DNA from: Salipiger thiooxidans
GTDB lineage: Bacteria > Pseudomonadota > Alphaproteobacteria > Rhodobacterales > Rhodobacteraceae
DNA length: 64,000 nucleotides
Assembly (NCBI RefSeq): GCF_900102075.1
Contig: NZ_FNAV01000001.1
Span: 310,001-374,000 of the forward strand
Reading direction: 5' to 3'
A program made the position numbers and the translations under genes. Shown in pieces: positions 49,878-60,603 of the stretch. Position 1 is the first letter of the stretch. Every line of letters begins with the position of its first letter. The notes under the pieces are model-generated. The model worked only from the letters and a program-made list of their open reading frames with translations, had not been told where the DNA came from and did no database searches.

Positions 49878-52082
49878 ATGGACGGAAACGACATGAAGAT
49901 GACCGGCGGCTGTCCGGTCATGCACAACGCCACGAACCGTGCGGGACGCAGCAACAAGGACTGGTGGCCGAACCAGCTCAACCTGCGCATCCTGAACCCG
50001 GGGGGCGGCAACCCGATGCCCGAGGGCTTCGACTACGGCCGCGCCTTCGAGGCGCTGGATCTCGACGCGGTCAAGGCCGACCTCACCGCGCTGATGACCG
50101 ACAGCCAGGACTGGTGGCCCGCCGATTACGGCCATTACGGCCCGTTCTTCATCCGCATGGCGTGGCATTCCGCCGGCACCTACCGCACCGCCGACGGGCG
50201 CGGCGGCGCCTCGACCGGGACACAGCGCTTTGCGCCGCTGAACTCCTGGCCCGACAACGGCAACCTCGACAAGGCCCGCCGCCTGCTTTGGCCGGTCAAG
50301 GAGAAGTACGGCAACGCGCTGAGCTGGGCCGACCTGATGATCCTCGCCGGCAACGTCGCCATCGAGAGCATGGGCGGGCGCACCTTCGGCTTCGGCGGCG
50401 GCCGCTCCGACATCTGGGAGCCCGAGGAAGACATCTACTGGGGCTCCGAGACCGAGTGGCTCGCCACCTCGGACCAGCCCAACAGCCGCTATTCCGGCGA
50501 GCGCGACCTCGCCGACCCGCTGGCCGCGGTGCAGATGGGGCTCATCTACGTGAACCCCGAGGGGCCCGACGGCAATCCCGATCCCCTCGCCTCGGGCCGC
50601 GACATCCGCGAGACCTTCGCCCGCATGGCGATGAACGACGAGGAGACCGTGGCGCTGGTCGCCGGCGGTCACACCTTCGGCAAGGCCCATGGCGCGGGCG
50701 ACCCGGCGCTGGTGGGTGTCGAACCCGAGGCCGGTCCGCTGCAGGCCATGGGGCTCGGCTGGCTCAACGGCCACGGCACCGGCAAGGGCGTGGACACCAC
50801 GACCTCGGGCATCGAAGGCCCTTGGACGGCGCACCCGACGCGCTGGGACATGGGCTATTTCGACGTGCTATTCGGATATGACTGGGAGCTGACGAAAAGC
50901 CCCGCCGGAGCACAGATCTGGCACGCCAAGGATCTCGCCGACGCCGACCACGCCCCCGAGGTCGACGGTTCGGAGAAGAGGGTCCCGATCATGATGACCA
51001 CCGCCGACATGGCGATGCGCATGGACCCGATCTACGGCCCGATCTCCAAGCGCTTCCACGAGAACCCCGACCAGTTCGCCGAGGCCTTCGCCCGCGCATG
51101 GTTCAAGCTCACCCACCGCGACATGGGACCGAAGGCCTGCTACCTCGGCAAGGAGGTGCCGGCCGAGGAACTGATCTGGCAGGACCCGGTGCCGCCGGTG
51201 GATCATCCGCTGATCGACGCCGCCGACATCGCCGCGCTGAAGGCCGAGATCCTCGGCTCCGGCCTGTCGGTGGCTGACCTGGTCTGGACGGCCTGGGCCT
51301 CGGCCTCGACCTTCCGCGGCTCCGACCGGCGCGGCGGTGCCAATGGCGCGCGCATCCGCCTCGCCCCGCAGAAGGACTGGGAGGCCAACGATCCCGCCCG
51401 CATCGCCCCGGTGCTCGAGACGCTGGATGCGATCCGGTCGTCGTTCAACGGCAGGGCCTCGGGCGGCAAGAAGGTCTCGCTCGCCGACCTCATCGTGCTC
51501 GGCGGCGCGGCAGCCATCGAGGCCGCGGCGGAGGCTGGTGGCCACGACATCGAGGTGCCCTTCACACCGGGCCGCACCGACGCCACCGAGGCGCAGACCG
51601 ACGCCGCCTCCTTCGAGCCCATGGAGCCCCTGACGGATGGCTTCCGCAACTACCAGAAGGCGAGTTTCAGCTACCCGGCCGAGGCGCTGCTGATCGACCG
51701 GGCCCAGCTTCTGACGCTGAGCGCGCCGGAGATGACGGCGCTGGTGGGCGGGCTGCGGGCGATCGGGGCGACCCATGGCAGCGACGGCGTGCTCACCGAA
51801 CGCCCGGGCGCGCTGACCGCGGACTTCTTCGCCAGCATCCTCGACGCCGGCACCGAGTGGCTTCCGACCGACGGGACCGAGACCCGATTCGAGGGCCGGG
51901 ACCGCACCACCGGCGCTCCGAAGTGGACCGGAACGCGGGTCGATCTGGTCTTCGGCTCGAATTCGCAGCTCAGGGCGCTGGCCGAGGTCTACGCCAGCCG
52001 CGGCAACGAGCGGCTGTTCATCGACGCCTTCGTGACGGCCTGGACCAAGGTGATGAACGCCGACCGGTTCGAGCTTTCCTGA
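49878..52082 (+). CDS. katG: catalase-peroxidase
   Basis: A bifunctional haem enzyme of 734 residues, the normal length. Distal residues R93, W96 and H97 (RMAWHSAG), the covalent adduct residues W96, Y224 (LIYVNPEG) and M250, and the proximal H265 ([10 protein letters not shown]) are all present. The C-terminal half is the usual degenerate copy. No signal peptide is seen, so it is cytoplasmic. It lies between the alcohol dehydrogenase and the activator gene; removal of peroxide formed by uncoupled turnover of the monooxygenase is an attractive inference. A hairpin separates it from the operon. Confidence 0.95.
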   Translation: MDGNDMKMTGGCPVMHNATNRAGRSNKDWWPNQLNLRILNPGGGNPMPEGFDYGRAFEALDLDAVKADLTALMTDSQDWWPADYGHYGPFFIRMAWHSAGTYRTADGRGGASTGTQRFAPLNSWPDNGNLDKARRLLWPVKEKYGNALSWADLMILAGNVAIESMGGRTFGFGGGRSDIWEPEEDIYWGSETEWLATSDQPNSRYSGERDLADPLAAVQMGLIYVNPEGPDGNPDPLASGRDIRETFARMAMNDEETVALVAGGHTFGKAHGAGDPALVGVEPEAGPLQAMGLGWLNGHGTGKGVDTTTSGIEGPWTAHPTRWDMGYFDVLFGYDWELTKSPAGAQIWHAKDLADADHAPEVDGSEKRVPIMMTTADMAMRMDPIYGPISKRFHENPDQFAEAFARAWFKLTHRDMGPKACYLGKEVPAEELIWQDPVPPVDHPLIDAADIAALKAEILGSGLSVADLVWTAWASASTFRGSDRRGGANGARIRLAPQKDWEANDPARIAPVLETLDAIRSSFNGRASGGKKVSLADLIVLGGAAAIEAAAEAGGHDIEVPFTPGRTDATEAQTDAASFEPMEPLTDGFRNYQKASFSYPAEALLIDRAQLLTLSAPEMTALVGGLRAIGATHGSDGVLTERPGALTADFFASILDAGTEWLPTDGTETRFEGRDRTTGAPKWTGTRVDLVFGSNSQLRALAEVYASRGNERLFIDAFVTAWTKVMNADRFELS

Positions 52083-52090
52083 GCGTTTCC

Positions 52091-52146
52091 GCGGGGATCG
52101 CTCCCCGCCGCAACCCCCGTACGGAGGCCGGTCGCCCCGGCCTCCG
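52091..52146 (+). terminator. tandem hairpins after katG
   Basis: Hairpin one is GCGGGGA/TCCCCGC (52091-52108, loop TCGC); hairpin two is CGGAGGCCGG/CCGGCCTCCG (52122-52146, loop TCGCC). Both are perfect and directly follow the katG stop. They form a good terminator region despite no long T-run. Confidence 0.65.
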
Positions 52147-52324
52147 AAGCACCGGGCAACCGCGTCGCGGAACCCGGTCAGGAGCCTTGTGCCAGCGCGT
52201 GTTCGCAGGCCGTTGCCAGTGCCTGCAATCCGCTCACTCTTTGACCATGCGCGCCCAATCGCCGCACTTTGACGTGGCGTAAATGTGCATGGGATGATAG
52301 CTTTTCCGATGGGAGGACGACGAG

Positions 52325-52894
52325 GTGGATATTTTTTCAAAGCGCGACGGACCGCGTTCCGAAGACGTGCGTGCCAAGCGCCTGATATCCGAAAACGCCG
52401 GCACGATCCGCAAGCTCGCGGATCAGATCAGCAATGGCGGCTTCACCAAAATGCGCCAGGATCAGGCGCGGCGGCGGGAAGCGCCGAAGCCGGAAGGCCT
52501 CCTCATTTACGATTTGTCGGCACCATCCAGCCCGGCGGAACCTGACCCTCATGTCCGGATCAGCCTGAACGGCCGTGTCGTGCTTGTAGACCGAAACAGC
52601 GGCAGACAGCTCCAGCTTCTCGGAGAGCTCCGCCGCACGATCAGGTCAAGGAAGTTTGTACTGGCGACGGAGGACAACGGCTTCCTTTCGCCCGTCAGCG
52701 ACGACATCCGCGCAGCGCTCGAACTGCTCGAGAACGCCGAGCTGGGCCCTGACCTGTCCGAGGACGACCTGCTTCGAAGGGTCTCGGACGGGCTCGGGCT
52801 GACGGCGGAGACGGACACGCAGCGACGCGCCTCTGACGCCGAAGCCGAGAAAGATGACGGTACACCCGACGATGACTCGAGCGAGCTATTATAA
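52325..52894 (+). CDS. hypothetical protein upstream of the sigma-54 activator
   Basis: A 189-residue soluble protein starting at a GTG with a strong GGGAGGA site. The first ~65 residues are basic and helical (AKRLISENAGTIRKLADQI). A middle part looks like a small strand-rich domain (HVRISLNGRVVLVDRNSGRQLQLLGELRRTI), and the last ~40 residues are very acidic and probably disordered. No family is recognised. It ends 16 bp before the activator gene, so it is probably co-expressed with it and may modulate it. Confidence 0.7.
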   Translation: MDIFSKRDGPRSEDVRAKRLISENAGTIRKLADQISNGGFTKMRQDQARRREAPKPEGLLIYDLSAPSSPAEPDPHVRISLNGRVVLVDRNSGRQLQLLGELRRTIRSRKFVLATEDNGFLSPVSDDIRAALELLENAELGPDLSEDDLLRRVSDGLGLTAETDTQRRASDAEAEKDDGTPDDDSSELL

Positions 52895-52910
52895 CAGAGC
52901 AAGCAAGGAA

Positions 52911-54908
<1,998 letters not shown>

Positions 54909-54917
54909 GCCGCGCCC

Positions 54918-55382
54918 TCAGTCGAGCCGCGCCGGCAGGTACTTCACCCGCCGGATCGGGATCGAGGATTCCAGCGAGGCCACCCCCGGCAGCTTGGTCA
55001 GCCGCCCGGTCAGGAACCGCTCGAACTCCGCGAGATCGCCCACCGCGACGCGCAGCAGGTAGTCGAAGCTTCCGGTCATCAGCCAGCAGTCGACCACCTC
55101 GGGGCAGCGCTTGATCTCGGCCTCGAAGGCGACCAGCCGGTCGTCGATCTGCCGATCGAGCCGCACCGAGATGAAGACGCTGAAGCCGTAGCCCAGCCGC
55201 GCGTCGTCGATCCGCGCGCTGTAGCCGGTGATGTAGCCCTCGGCCTCGAGTTTGCGGATCCGCCGGGCACAGGGCGACGGCGAAAGCCCGACCTTCTCGC
55301 TCAGCTCCTGATGGGTCAGCCGTGCGTCCCGCTGCAGGGCGCGCAGGATCCTGTAGTCGATTTCGTCGAGATCCATGGTCAT
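54918..55382 (-). CDS. Lrp/AsnC family transcription regulator
   Basis: A 154-residue regulator with an N-terminal winged helix-turn-helix (DEIDYRILRALQRDARLTHQELSEKVGLSPSPCARRIRKLE) and a C-terminal RAM ligand domain (VDCWLMTGSFDYLLRVAVGDL). The ATG at 55382 fits a GGAAG site; a second ATG two codons later is the alternative. It is divergent from the E1-like gene and most likely controls it in response to an amino or keto acid. Its stop is nine bases from the convergent sigma-54 activator stop. Confidence 0.93.
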   Translation of the reverse strand: MTMDLDEIDYRILRALQRDARLTHQELSEKVGLSPSPCARRIRKLEAEGYITGYSARIDDARLGYGFSVFISVRLDRQIDDRLVAFEAEIKRCPEVVDCWLMTGSFDYLLRVAVGDLAEFERFLTGRLTKLPGVASLESSIPIRRVKYLPARLD

Positions 55383-55404
55383 ATGCGCCGGCTTCCATCG
55401 CATT

Positions 55405-55465
55405 TTTCGCGAAACACGCCCGATCTCAGCGCAATCCGCACCAGATCGCAACAGCTTTGGCGAAA
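55405..55465. promoter_or_regulatory. two palindromic boxes between the Lrp gene and the E1-like gene
   Basis: TTTCGCGAAA at 55405-55414 is a perfect 10-bp palindrome and TTTGGCGAAA at 55456-55465 differs by one base. Their centres are 51 bp apart, about five helical turns, so one octameric regulator could contact both on one face. Binding by the Lrp protein is inferred. Confidence 0.5.
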
Positions 55466-55514
55466 TCCCCCCGCTCAGGCGGATATGCTCGTCCCCGGAG
55501 GAGGAGGACCCCAC

Positions 55515-57881
55515 ATGACGGACGACTCGCGGCATCTCAGGGACATCGAACAGCGGCTGCTCTGGCTGTCGCACTGGATGATCCACAACGCCAACCACCT
55601 GCGCCCCAAGGCCGACGGCATCAAGGTGGGCGGGCATCAGGCTTCGTCCGCCTCGATGGTGTCGATCATGACGGCGCTCTATTTCTCGGCGCTCCGGGCC
55701 GAGGACCGGGTCGCCGTGAAGCCCCATGCCGCGCCGGTCTTCCACGCCATGCACTACCTGATGGGCAACCTCCCGCGTGAGAAGATGGAGGCCTTCCGCG
55801 GCTACGGCGGCGTGCAGAGCTACCCCAGCCGCACCAAGGACGTGGACGACGTGGATTTCTCCACCGGCTCGGTCGGGCTCGGCGTCGCGATCACCAGCTT
55901 CGCGGCGCTGGTGCAGGATTACATCCGCGCCAAGCCCTGGGGCGTGGACGCGCCCTCGGGCCGCATGGTGGCCCTCATGGGCGACGCCGAGCTTGACGAG
56001 GGCAACATCTACGAGGCGCTGCAGGAAGGCTGGAAGAACGACCTGCGCAACTGCTGGTGGGTCATCGACTACAACCGCCAGTCGCTCGACGGGATCGTGC
56101 GCGAGGGGCTCTTCGGGCGGATCGAGAAGATCTTCGACGCCTTCGGCTGGGACGTGATCCGCGTGAAGCACGGCCGGCTGCAGCGCGCGGCCTTCGAGGA
56201 AGAGGGCGGCGCGGCCCTGCGCGACTGGATAGATGGCTGCCCCAATGCCGAGTATTCCGCGCTCACCTACATGGGCGGCGCGGTCTGGCGGAAGCGGCTG
56301 AACGACGATCTCGGCGATCAGGGCCCGGTGTCGGCGCTGATCGAGCGGCGCAGTGACGCCGAGCTGGCCGAGCTGATGGAGAACCTTGGCGGCAACTGCG
56401 TCGAGACCATGGCCGAGACCTTCGCATCCATCGACCACGACCGCCCGACCTGTATTCTCGCCTACACGATCAAGGGCTGGGGGACGCCCATCGCCGGCCA
56501 CAAGGACAACCACGGCGGGCTGATGACCAAAGCGCAGATGGCCGAGTGGCAGGCCCACATGGGCGTGCCCGAGGGTGCGGAGTGGGAGCCCTTCGCCACG
56601 CTCGACGACCCCGACCGGCTGCGCGGCTTCCTCGACCGCGTGCCGTTCTTCGCCCGCTACCCGCGCCGCCTGAGTGACGACCGGCTGGCGGTCCCGGATC
56701 TCGCTGCGCCCACCGATGCCGAGATCTCGACGCAGGTCGCCTTCGGCAAGATCCTCGGTGCGCTCGCCCGCGACAAGGGCCCGCTGGCGGAGCGGATCGT
56801 CACCACGTCACCCGACGTCACCGGCACCACGAGCCTCGGGCCGTGGGTCAACCGCCGCAAGCTCTTTTCCCGCACGGCGCAGGCAGATGCCTTCATCGAG
56901 CACCGCATCCCCTCGACCGCGAAATGGGAGTTCTCGCCCGACGGCCAGCACATCGAACTGGGCATCGCCGAGATGAACCTGTTCCTGCTGCTGGGCGCCG
57001 CGGGGCTGGCGCATTCGCTCTGGGGCAAGCGGCTGATCCCCATCGGCACGGTTTACGATCCCTTCGTGCACCGCGGGCTCGATGCGCTCAACTACGCCTG
57101 CTACCAGGACGCCCGTTTCATCATCGTGGGCACGCCCTCGGGGGTAACGCTGGCGCCGGAGGGCGGGGCGCACCAGTCGGTGGGCACGCCGCTCACCGGC
57201 ATGGCGCAGGACGGGCTCGCGGCCTTCGAGCCCGCCTTCGCGGATGAGCTCGCGGTGATCCTCGGCTGGGCCTTCGACTACCTCCAGCGCGATGGCGACG
57301 GCGACCCGGACGAGCGCACGTGGCTGCGCGACGAGACCGGCGGCTCGGTCTACCTGCGGCTCACCACGCAGCCGCTCGAGCAGCCGGGCAAGCGCAGCGA
57401 CGACGGGTTCCGGCAGGGCTCCATCGACGGCGCCTACTGGCTGCGCGAGCCGGGGCCGAACTGCAGCGTCGTCATCGCCTACCAGGGCGCGGTCGCGGCC
57501 GAGGCCATCGCCGCCGCCGGCATCGCGGGCGAGCACCGGCGCGACATCGGCGTGCTTGCCGTGACCTCCGCCGACCGGCTTGCCGCCGGCTGGACCGCCG
57601 CCCAGCGGGCCCGGGCGCGCGGCAACGCGAACGCGCAGAGCCATGTCGAGCGCCTACTCGCCCCCTTGCCTGCCTCATGCAGCCTCGTGACCGTGCTCGA
57701 CGGCCACCCGGCGACGCTGGCCTGGCTTGGCTCGGTCGCGGGGCACCGGACGATTGCGCACGGGGTCGAGCATTTCGGGCAGACCGGGACGATCCCCGAC
57801 CTGCACCGCCATTTCGGCATCGACCGCCAGTCGCTTGTGGCCTCGATCTCGGGGCTCACGCCCGGGCGGCAGATCCGCTGA
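55515..57881 (+). CDS. E1-like thiamine-diphosphate dehydrogenase (AceE/transketolase family)
   Basis: A 788-residue homodimeric-type 2-oxoacid dehydrogenase E1. The thiamine motif GDAELDEGNIYEAL...NRQSLDG near residue 156 matches AceE rather than transketolase proper; the C-terminal part has the pyrimidine-binding and transketolase C domains. It is shorter than AceE (~890). No E2 or E3 gene is next to it. The GGAGGAGGA site fixes the ATG at 55515. With an Lrp regulator divergent, an amino-acid-derived 2-oxo acid (for example 2-oxobutyrate) is a reasonable guess for the substrate. Confidence 0.85.
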   Translation: MTDDSRHLRDIEQRLLWLSHWMIHNANHLRPKADGIKVGGHQASSASMVSIMTALYFSALRAEDRVAVKPHAAPVFHAMHYLMGNLPREKMEAFRGYGGVQSYPSRTKDVDDVDFSTGSVGLGVAITSFAALVQDYIRAKPWGVDAPSGRMVALMGDAELDEGNIYEALQEGWKNDLRNCWWVIDYNRQSLDGIVREGLFGRIEKIFDAFGWDVIRVKHGRLQRAAFEEEGGAALRDWIDGCPNAEYSALTYMGGAVWRKRLNDDLGDQGPVSALIERRSDAELAELMENLGGNCVETMAETFASIDHDRPTCILAYTIKGWGTPIAGHKDNHGGLMTKAQMAEWQAHMGVPEGAEWEPFATLDDPDRLRGFLDRVPFFARYPRRLSDDRLAVPDLAAPTDAEISTQVAFGKILGALARDKGPLAERIVTTSPDVTGTTSLGPWVNRRKLFSRTAQADAFIEHRIPSTAKWEFSPDGQHIELGIAEMNLFLLLGAAGLAHSLWGKRLIPIGTVYDPFVHRGLDALNYACYQDARFIIVGTPSGVTLAPEGGAHQSVGTPLTGMAQDGLAAFEPAFADELAVILGWAFDYLQRDGDGDPDERTWLRDETGGSVYLRLTTQPLEQPGKRSDDGFRQGSIDGAYWLREPGPNCSVVIAYQGAVAAEAIAAAGIAGEHRRDIGVLAVTSADRLAAGWTAAQRARARGNANAQSHVERLLAPLPASCSLVTVLDGHPATLAWLGSVAGHRTIAHGVEHFGQTGTIPDLHRHFGIDRQSLVASISGLTPGRQIR

Positions 57882-57890
57882 GCCGTCCCG

Positions 57891-59801
57891 TCAGCGCGCC
57901 GGTGCCCTGAGGAAGCCGTCGAAGAAGGCCGCAAGCTCGGCGACCCCGGCAAGCGGCAGGACATGCGCGACGTACTGGTCGGGGCGCACCACGACCATGC
58001 AGCCCCGCGCGCGGTCGATGCCACGCATGTCGAAGATGTCGCCCGCGCCCTTGTGATCCACGCAGAAGACCTTTTCGTGATCCTGCAATCCGTAACGTCC
58101 CTTGGCGGGCTTCAGGAGCGCCGGCATCTCTTCATAGGCGAGCTGGTCGAAGGTCTGCTGGAACACCGCCCGCAGGTCGATGAGCCCGTCGATGTCCTCG
58201 TCGCTGCGAGTGTAGCGGACCAGCGGCGACGCCGCATCGCTGCCGAGCCACTCCGCCAGTCTGTGAATGGCCGAGGGGTCCTCGCCCGCGAAGGCGTAGA
58301 TCCGCCAGCGCCCGTCGGCCTCGGCCACGTGCCCGAGCTGCATCTGCATCGCGTCCGCCACGCGCACAACCGGCGCCGAGTGGAAGCGGCGGCCGATCAC
58401 CTGCCCCTGCGCCAGCGCCTGGTGGGTGTCCGCCCCGATCAGCGCCGACGGCATGTAGTGCACCGCAAGCCCGCCGGTGAACTCGAGGTTCTCGATGAAC
58501 TGCTTCTGCACCCGCGGCATGTCCGACCCGTCGAGCTCGGACTCGCCCGGCGGCGCCGACATGATCCGCGCCCATTTGTGGTCGGTGTCCACCAGCCGCT
58601 TGGCCTCGAGCCAGCGCTCGGCGGAGTAGCTGTGCAGCAGGCTCGCATCCGCGCGCCCCTGGAACACATGCGCCAGCTTCCAGCCGAGGTTGAACGTGTC
58701 CTGCATCGACACGTTCATCCCCTGCCCCGCCTTCGGGCTGTGGGTGTGGCAGGCGTCGCCCGCGGTAAAGACCCGCGGCGTGCGGTGTGCCTTCCGGTCC
58801 TCGGGCACGTCGTCGAACCGGTCGGTCATGCGGTGCCCGATCTCGTAGACCGACCACCAGACCACCTCCTTCACGTCGATGGTGTAGGGCCGCATGATCC
58901 GGTTGGCGGCGGCGATCATGTGCTCGGAGGTCAGGTTGCGGCTCGAGACGCGCTCGTCGGGGTTCAGCTTGTCGAGCTCGACATACATGCGGAACAGGTA
59001 GCCGCCCTCGCGCGGGAGGATCAGCACGTTGCCCTCGGTGGCCGAGGCCACGACGCATTTCTGCCGGATGTCGGGAAAGTCGGTGTTGGCGAGGATGTCC
59101 ATCACGCCCCAGGCCTGGTGCGCGGCATCGCCGTGCAGGGTGCCGCCGATGGCCTTGCGCACGTTCGAGCGCGCGCCGTCGCAGCCGACGACGTAGTTCG
59201 CCCGCACGATCCGGGTGGCGCCGGCGTTCACCCCGGTGTTCTCGAGCGTGACGGTCACCGGGTGGTCCTCGGTGGTCTCGTCCACGGTCACGTCCACGAC
59301 CGACCAGCCGTAATCGGGCTCGAGCCTGCGGGGCGACTTGCGCATCACGTCGAGAAACAGCTCGTGGATCCGCGCCTGATTTATCAGCGTGTGCGGCATC
59401 TCCGAGGAATCGTCGGCCACGTCCTGCACCCGGCCTGCGCGGCGAATGTGCCCGGTGTTCTGCGGATCCGGGGTCCAGAAGGTTGTCTGGTTCACCCAGT
59501 AGCTCTCGCGCTTGACCTTCTCGCCGAAACCGAAGGCCTGGAACATCTCCATGGTCCGGGTGTTGACGCCATCCGCCTGCCCCTTCTCCATCGGGCCCGG
59601 CTTGCGCTCGACGATCATCACGTCGATCTCGGGGAAGCGCGAGAGCTGCGCCGCGAGGCAGAGCCCCGCCGGTCCGCAGCCCGCGATCAGCACGTCCACC
59701 TTGTCGGGAAGCGGTGCGAAACCGCCGTACTCGCGACGGCCCGGCACCGCATCGTCAAGGTCGGGATCGCCGCCGCGAAAGCCGTTCAGGTAGTACTGCA
59801 T
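57891..59801 (-). CDS. FAD-dependent aromatic monooxygenase (phenol 2-/3-hydroxybenzoate 4-monooxygenase type)
   Basis: A 636-residue class A flavoprotein hydroxylase. It has the N-terminal FAD motif IAGCGPAG (39-46), the mid-domain YVVGCDGARSNVRKAIGG, GDACHTHSPKAGQGMNVSMQD near residue 350 and a C-terminal thioredoxin-like domain (from ~470), as in phenol hydroxylase and MobA. It hydroxylates a phenolic ring with NAD(P)H and O2. The ATG at 59801 has a GGAGAG site. A MarR regulator gene lies upstream with palindromes between them, so induction by the aromatic substrate is likely. The exact substrate cannot be read from sequence. Confidence 0.9.
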   Translation of the reverse strand: MQYYLNGFRGGDPDLDDAVPGRREYGGFAPLPDKVDVLIAGCGPAGLCLAAQLSRFPEIDVMIVERKPGPMEKGQADGVNTRTMEMFQAFGFGEKVKRESYWVNQTTFWTPDPQNTGHIRRAGRVQDVADDSSEMPHTLINQARIHELFLDVMRKSPRRLEPDYGWSVVDVTVDETTEDHPVTVTLENTGVNAGATRIVRANYVVGCDGARSNVRKAIGGTLHGDAAHQAWGVMDILANTDFPDIRQKCVVASATEGNVLILPREGGYLFRMYVELDKLNPDERVSSRNLTSEHMIAAANRIMRPYTIDVKEVVWWSVYEIGHRMTDRFDDVPEDRKAHRTPRVFTAGDACHTHSPKAGQGMNVSMQDTFNLGWKLAHVFQGRADASLLHSYSAERWLEAKRLVDTDHKWARIMSAPPGESELDGSDMPRVQKQFIENLEFTGGLAVHYMPSALIGADTHQALAQGQVIGRRFHSAPVVRVADAMQMQLGHVAEADGRWRIYAFAGEDPSAIHRLAEWLGSDAASPLVRYTRSDEDIDGLIDLRAVFQQTFDQLAYEEMPALLKPAKGRYGLQDHEKVFCVDHKGAGDIFDMRGIDRARGCMVVVRPDQYVAHVLPLAGVAELAAFFDGFLRAPAR

Positions 59802-59850
59802 GATCTCTCCTCCTCGCCCTGCAGGCACGGGCCGTGGCCCGGTCTGGAGA

Positions 59851-59901
59851 TATAGTATCTATACTTACCAATTTCGGTCAATCTATAAATATGTACACAT
59901 A
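59851..59901. promoter_or_regulatory. A+T-rich control region with two palindromes upstream of the flavin monooxygenase
   Basis: TATAGTATCTATA (59851-59863) and TATGTACACATA (59890-59901) are perfect inverted repeats in an unusually A+T-rich stretch, 50-100 bp upstream of the monooxygenase ATG. MarR proteins bind short palindromes of this kind, and the MarR gene is next, so these are its likely operators. Confidence 0.6.
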
Positions 59902-60001
59902 CTAAATACATCATCCCGTTGTTTCGTATTGAAAATACCAAACGAGGCAGGGCGCGTCGGGCCACTCCTGGGACAGAAACTGCGAGGAAAGGGATTCGCC
60001 G

Positions 60002-60433
60002 CTAGGGCTGCGGTGCCCCGGCAGAGGCCTTGCGCGCGAGATCGAGGAACTGCGAGCGTTCCTCGTCCGAGAGGCCGGGCAGAATCTCGGCCTGAAGCGC
60101 GCGCACGACGGGGCGGATGCGGTCGAACATCGCGGCGCCCTCCCCCGTCAGCGTCACCACCCGGGCGCGCCGGTCGCGCGGGCTCACGGTGCGCGAAATC
60201 CAGCCCTTCTGCTCGAGCCGGTCGATCACCCCGCCGATGGTCGCACGGTCATAGGCGATGGCGGCGGCGATCCCCGCCTGGTCGATGCCGGGATTGCCGC
60301 GGATCGCGTCCATGGCCGCGAACTGCACCGGCGTGACGTCAAGGCCCGCGTCCTTGGTGCGCGTCGCAAACACGTGGGTCGAGGTCTGATGCAGGCGCCG
60401 GATCAGGTGCCCTGCCATGTCGTGTAGTTCCAA
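60002..60433 (-). CDS. MarR family transcription regulator
   Basis: A 143-residue winged-helix repressor: dimer helices at both ends, recognition region IDQAGIAAAIAYDRATIGGVIDRLEQKGWISRTVSPRDRRARVVTLT (about residues 49-95) with the DRR wing. It probably represses the flavin monooxygenase gene that follows on the same strand and is relieved by a phenolic ligand, the usual MarR mode. An inverted repeat TCATTCC/GGAATGA (60472-60502) lies just upstream of its start and might serve autoregulation. Confidence 0.9.
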   Translation of the reverse strand: MELHDMAGHLIRRLHQTSTHVFATRTKDAGLDVTPVQFAAMDAIRGNPGIDQAGIAAAIAYDRATIGGVIDRLEQKGWISRTVSPRDRRARVVTLTGEGAAMFDRIRPVVRALQAEILPGLSDEERSQFLDLARKASAGAPQP

Positions 60434-60471
60434 GACCCTGTCCTCCGCGTCGTTCGCCCTCGTAGCTTAAG

Positions 60472-60502
60472 TCATTCCTTCTCAGCATGTTACCCGGAAT
60501 GA
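60472..60502. promoter_or_regulatory. inverted repeat upstream of the MarR gene
   Basis: TCATTCC (60472-60478) and GGAATGA (60496-60502) are exact inverted copies 17 bp apart, 39 bp before the MarR ATG. A possible operator. Confidence 0.4.
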
Positions 60503-60571
60503 TATGCGTTGCTACCTTTTCGACGCAAAGCGCCCGCCAGAGGCGGGTCGAAGGTCACAGAACGGTCGAAA

Positions 60572-60594
60572 CGCGGGGCCCGTTTGGCCCCGCG
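60572..60594 (-). terminator. hairpin after the MFS transporter gene
   Basis: CGCGGGGCC and GGCCCCGCG form a perfect 9-bp stem with a CGTTT loop, nine bases after the MFS stop on the minus strand. It should end the globin-to-MFS transcript. Confidence 0.65.
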
Positions 60595-60603
60595 CCTGTG
60601 GTT

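Noticed and set aside
57963-59855. A 630-codon plus-strand frame opposite the flavin monooxygenase
   Set aside because: Shadow of a clear FAD enzyme on the minus strand.
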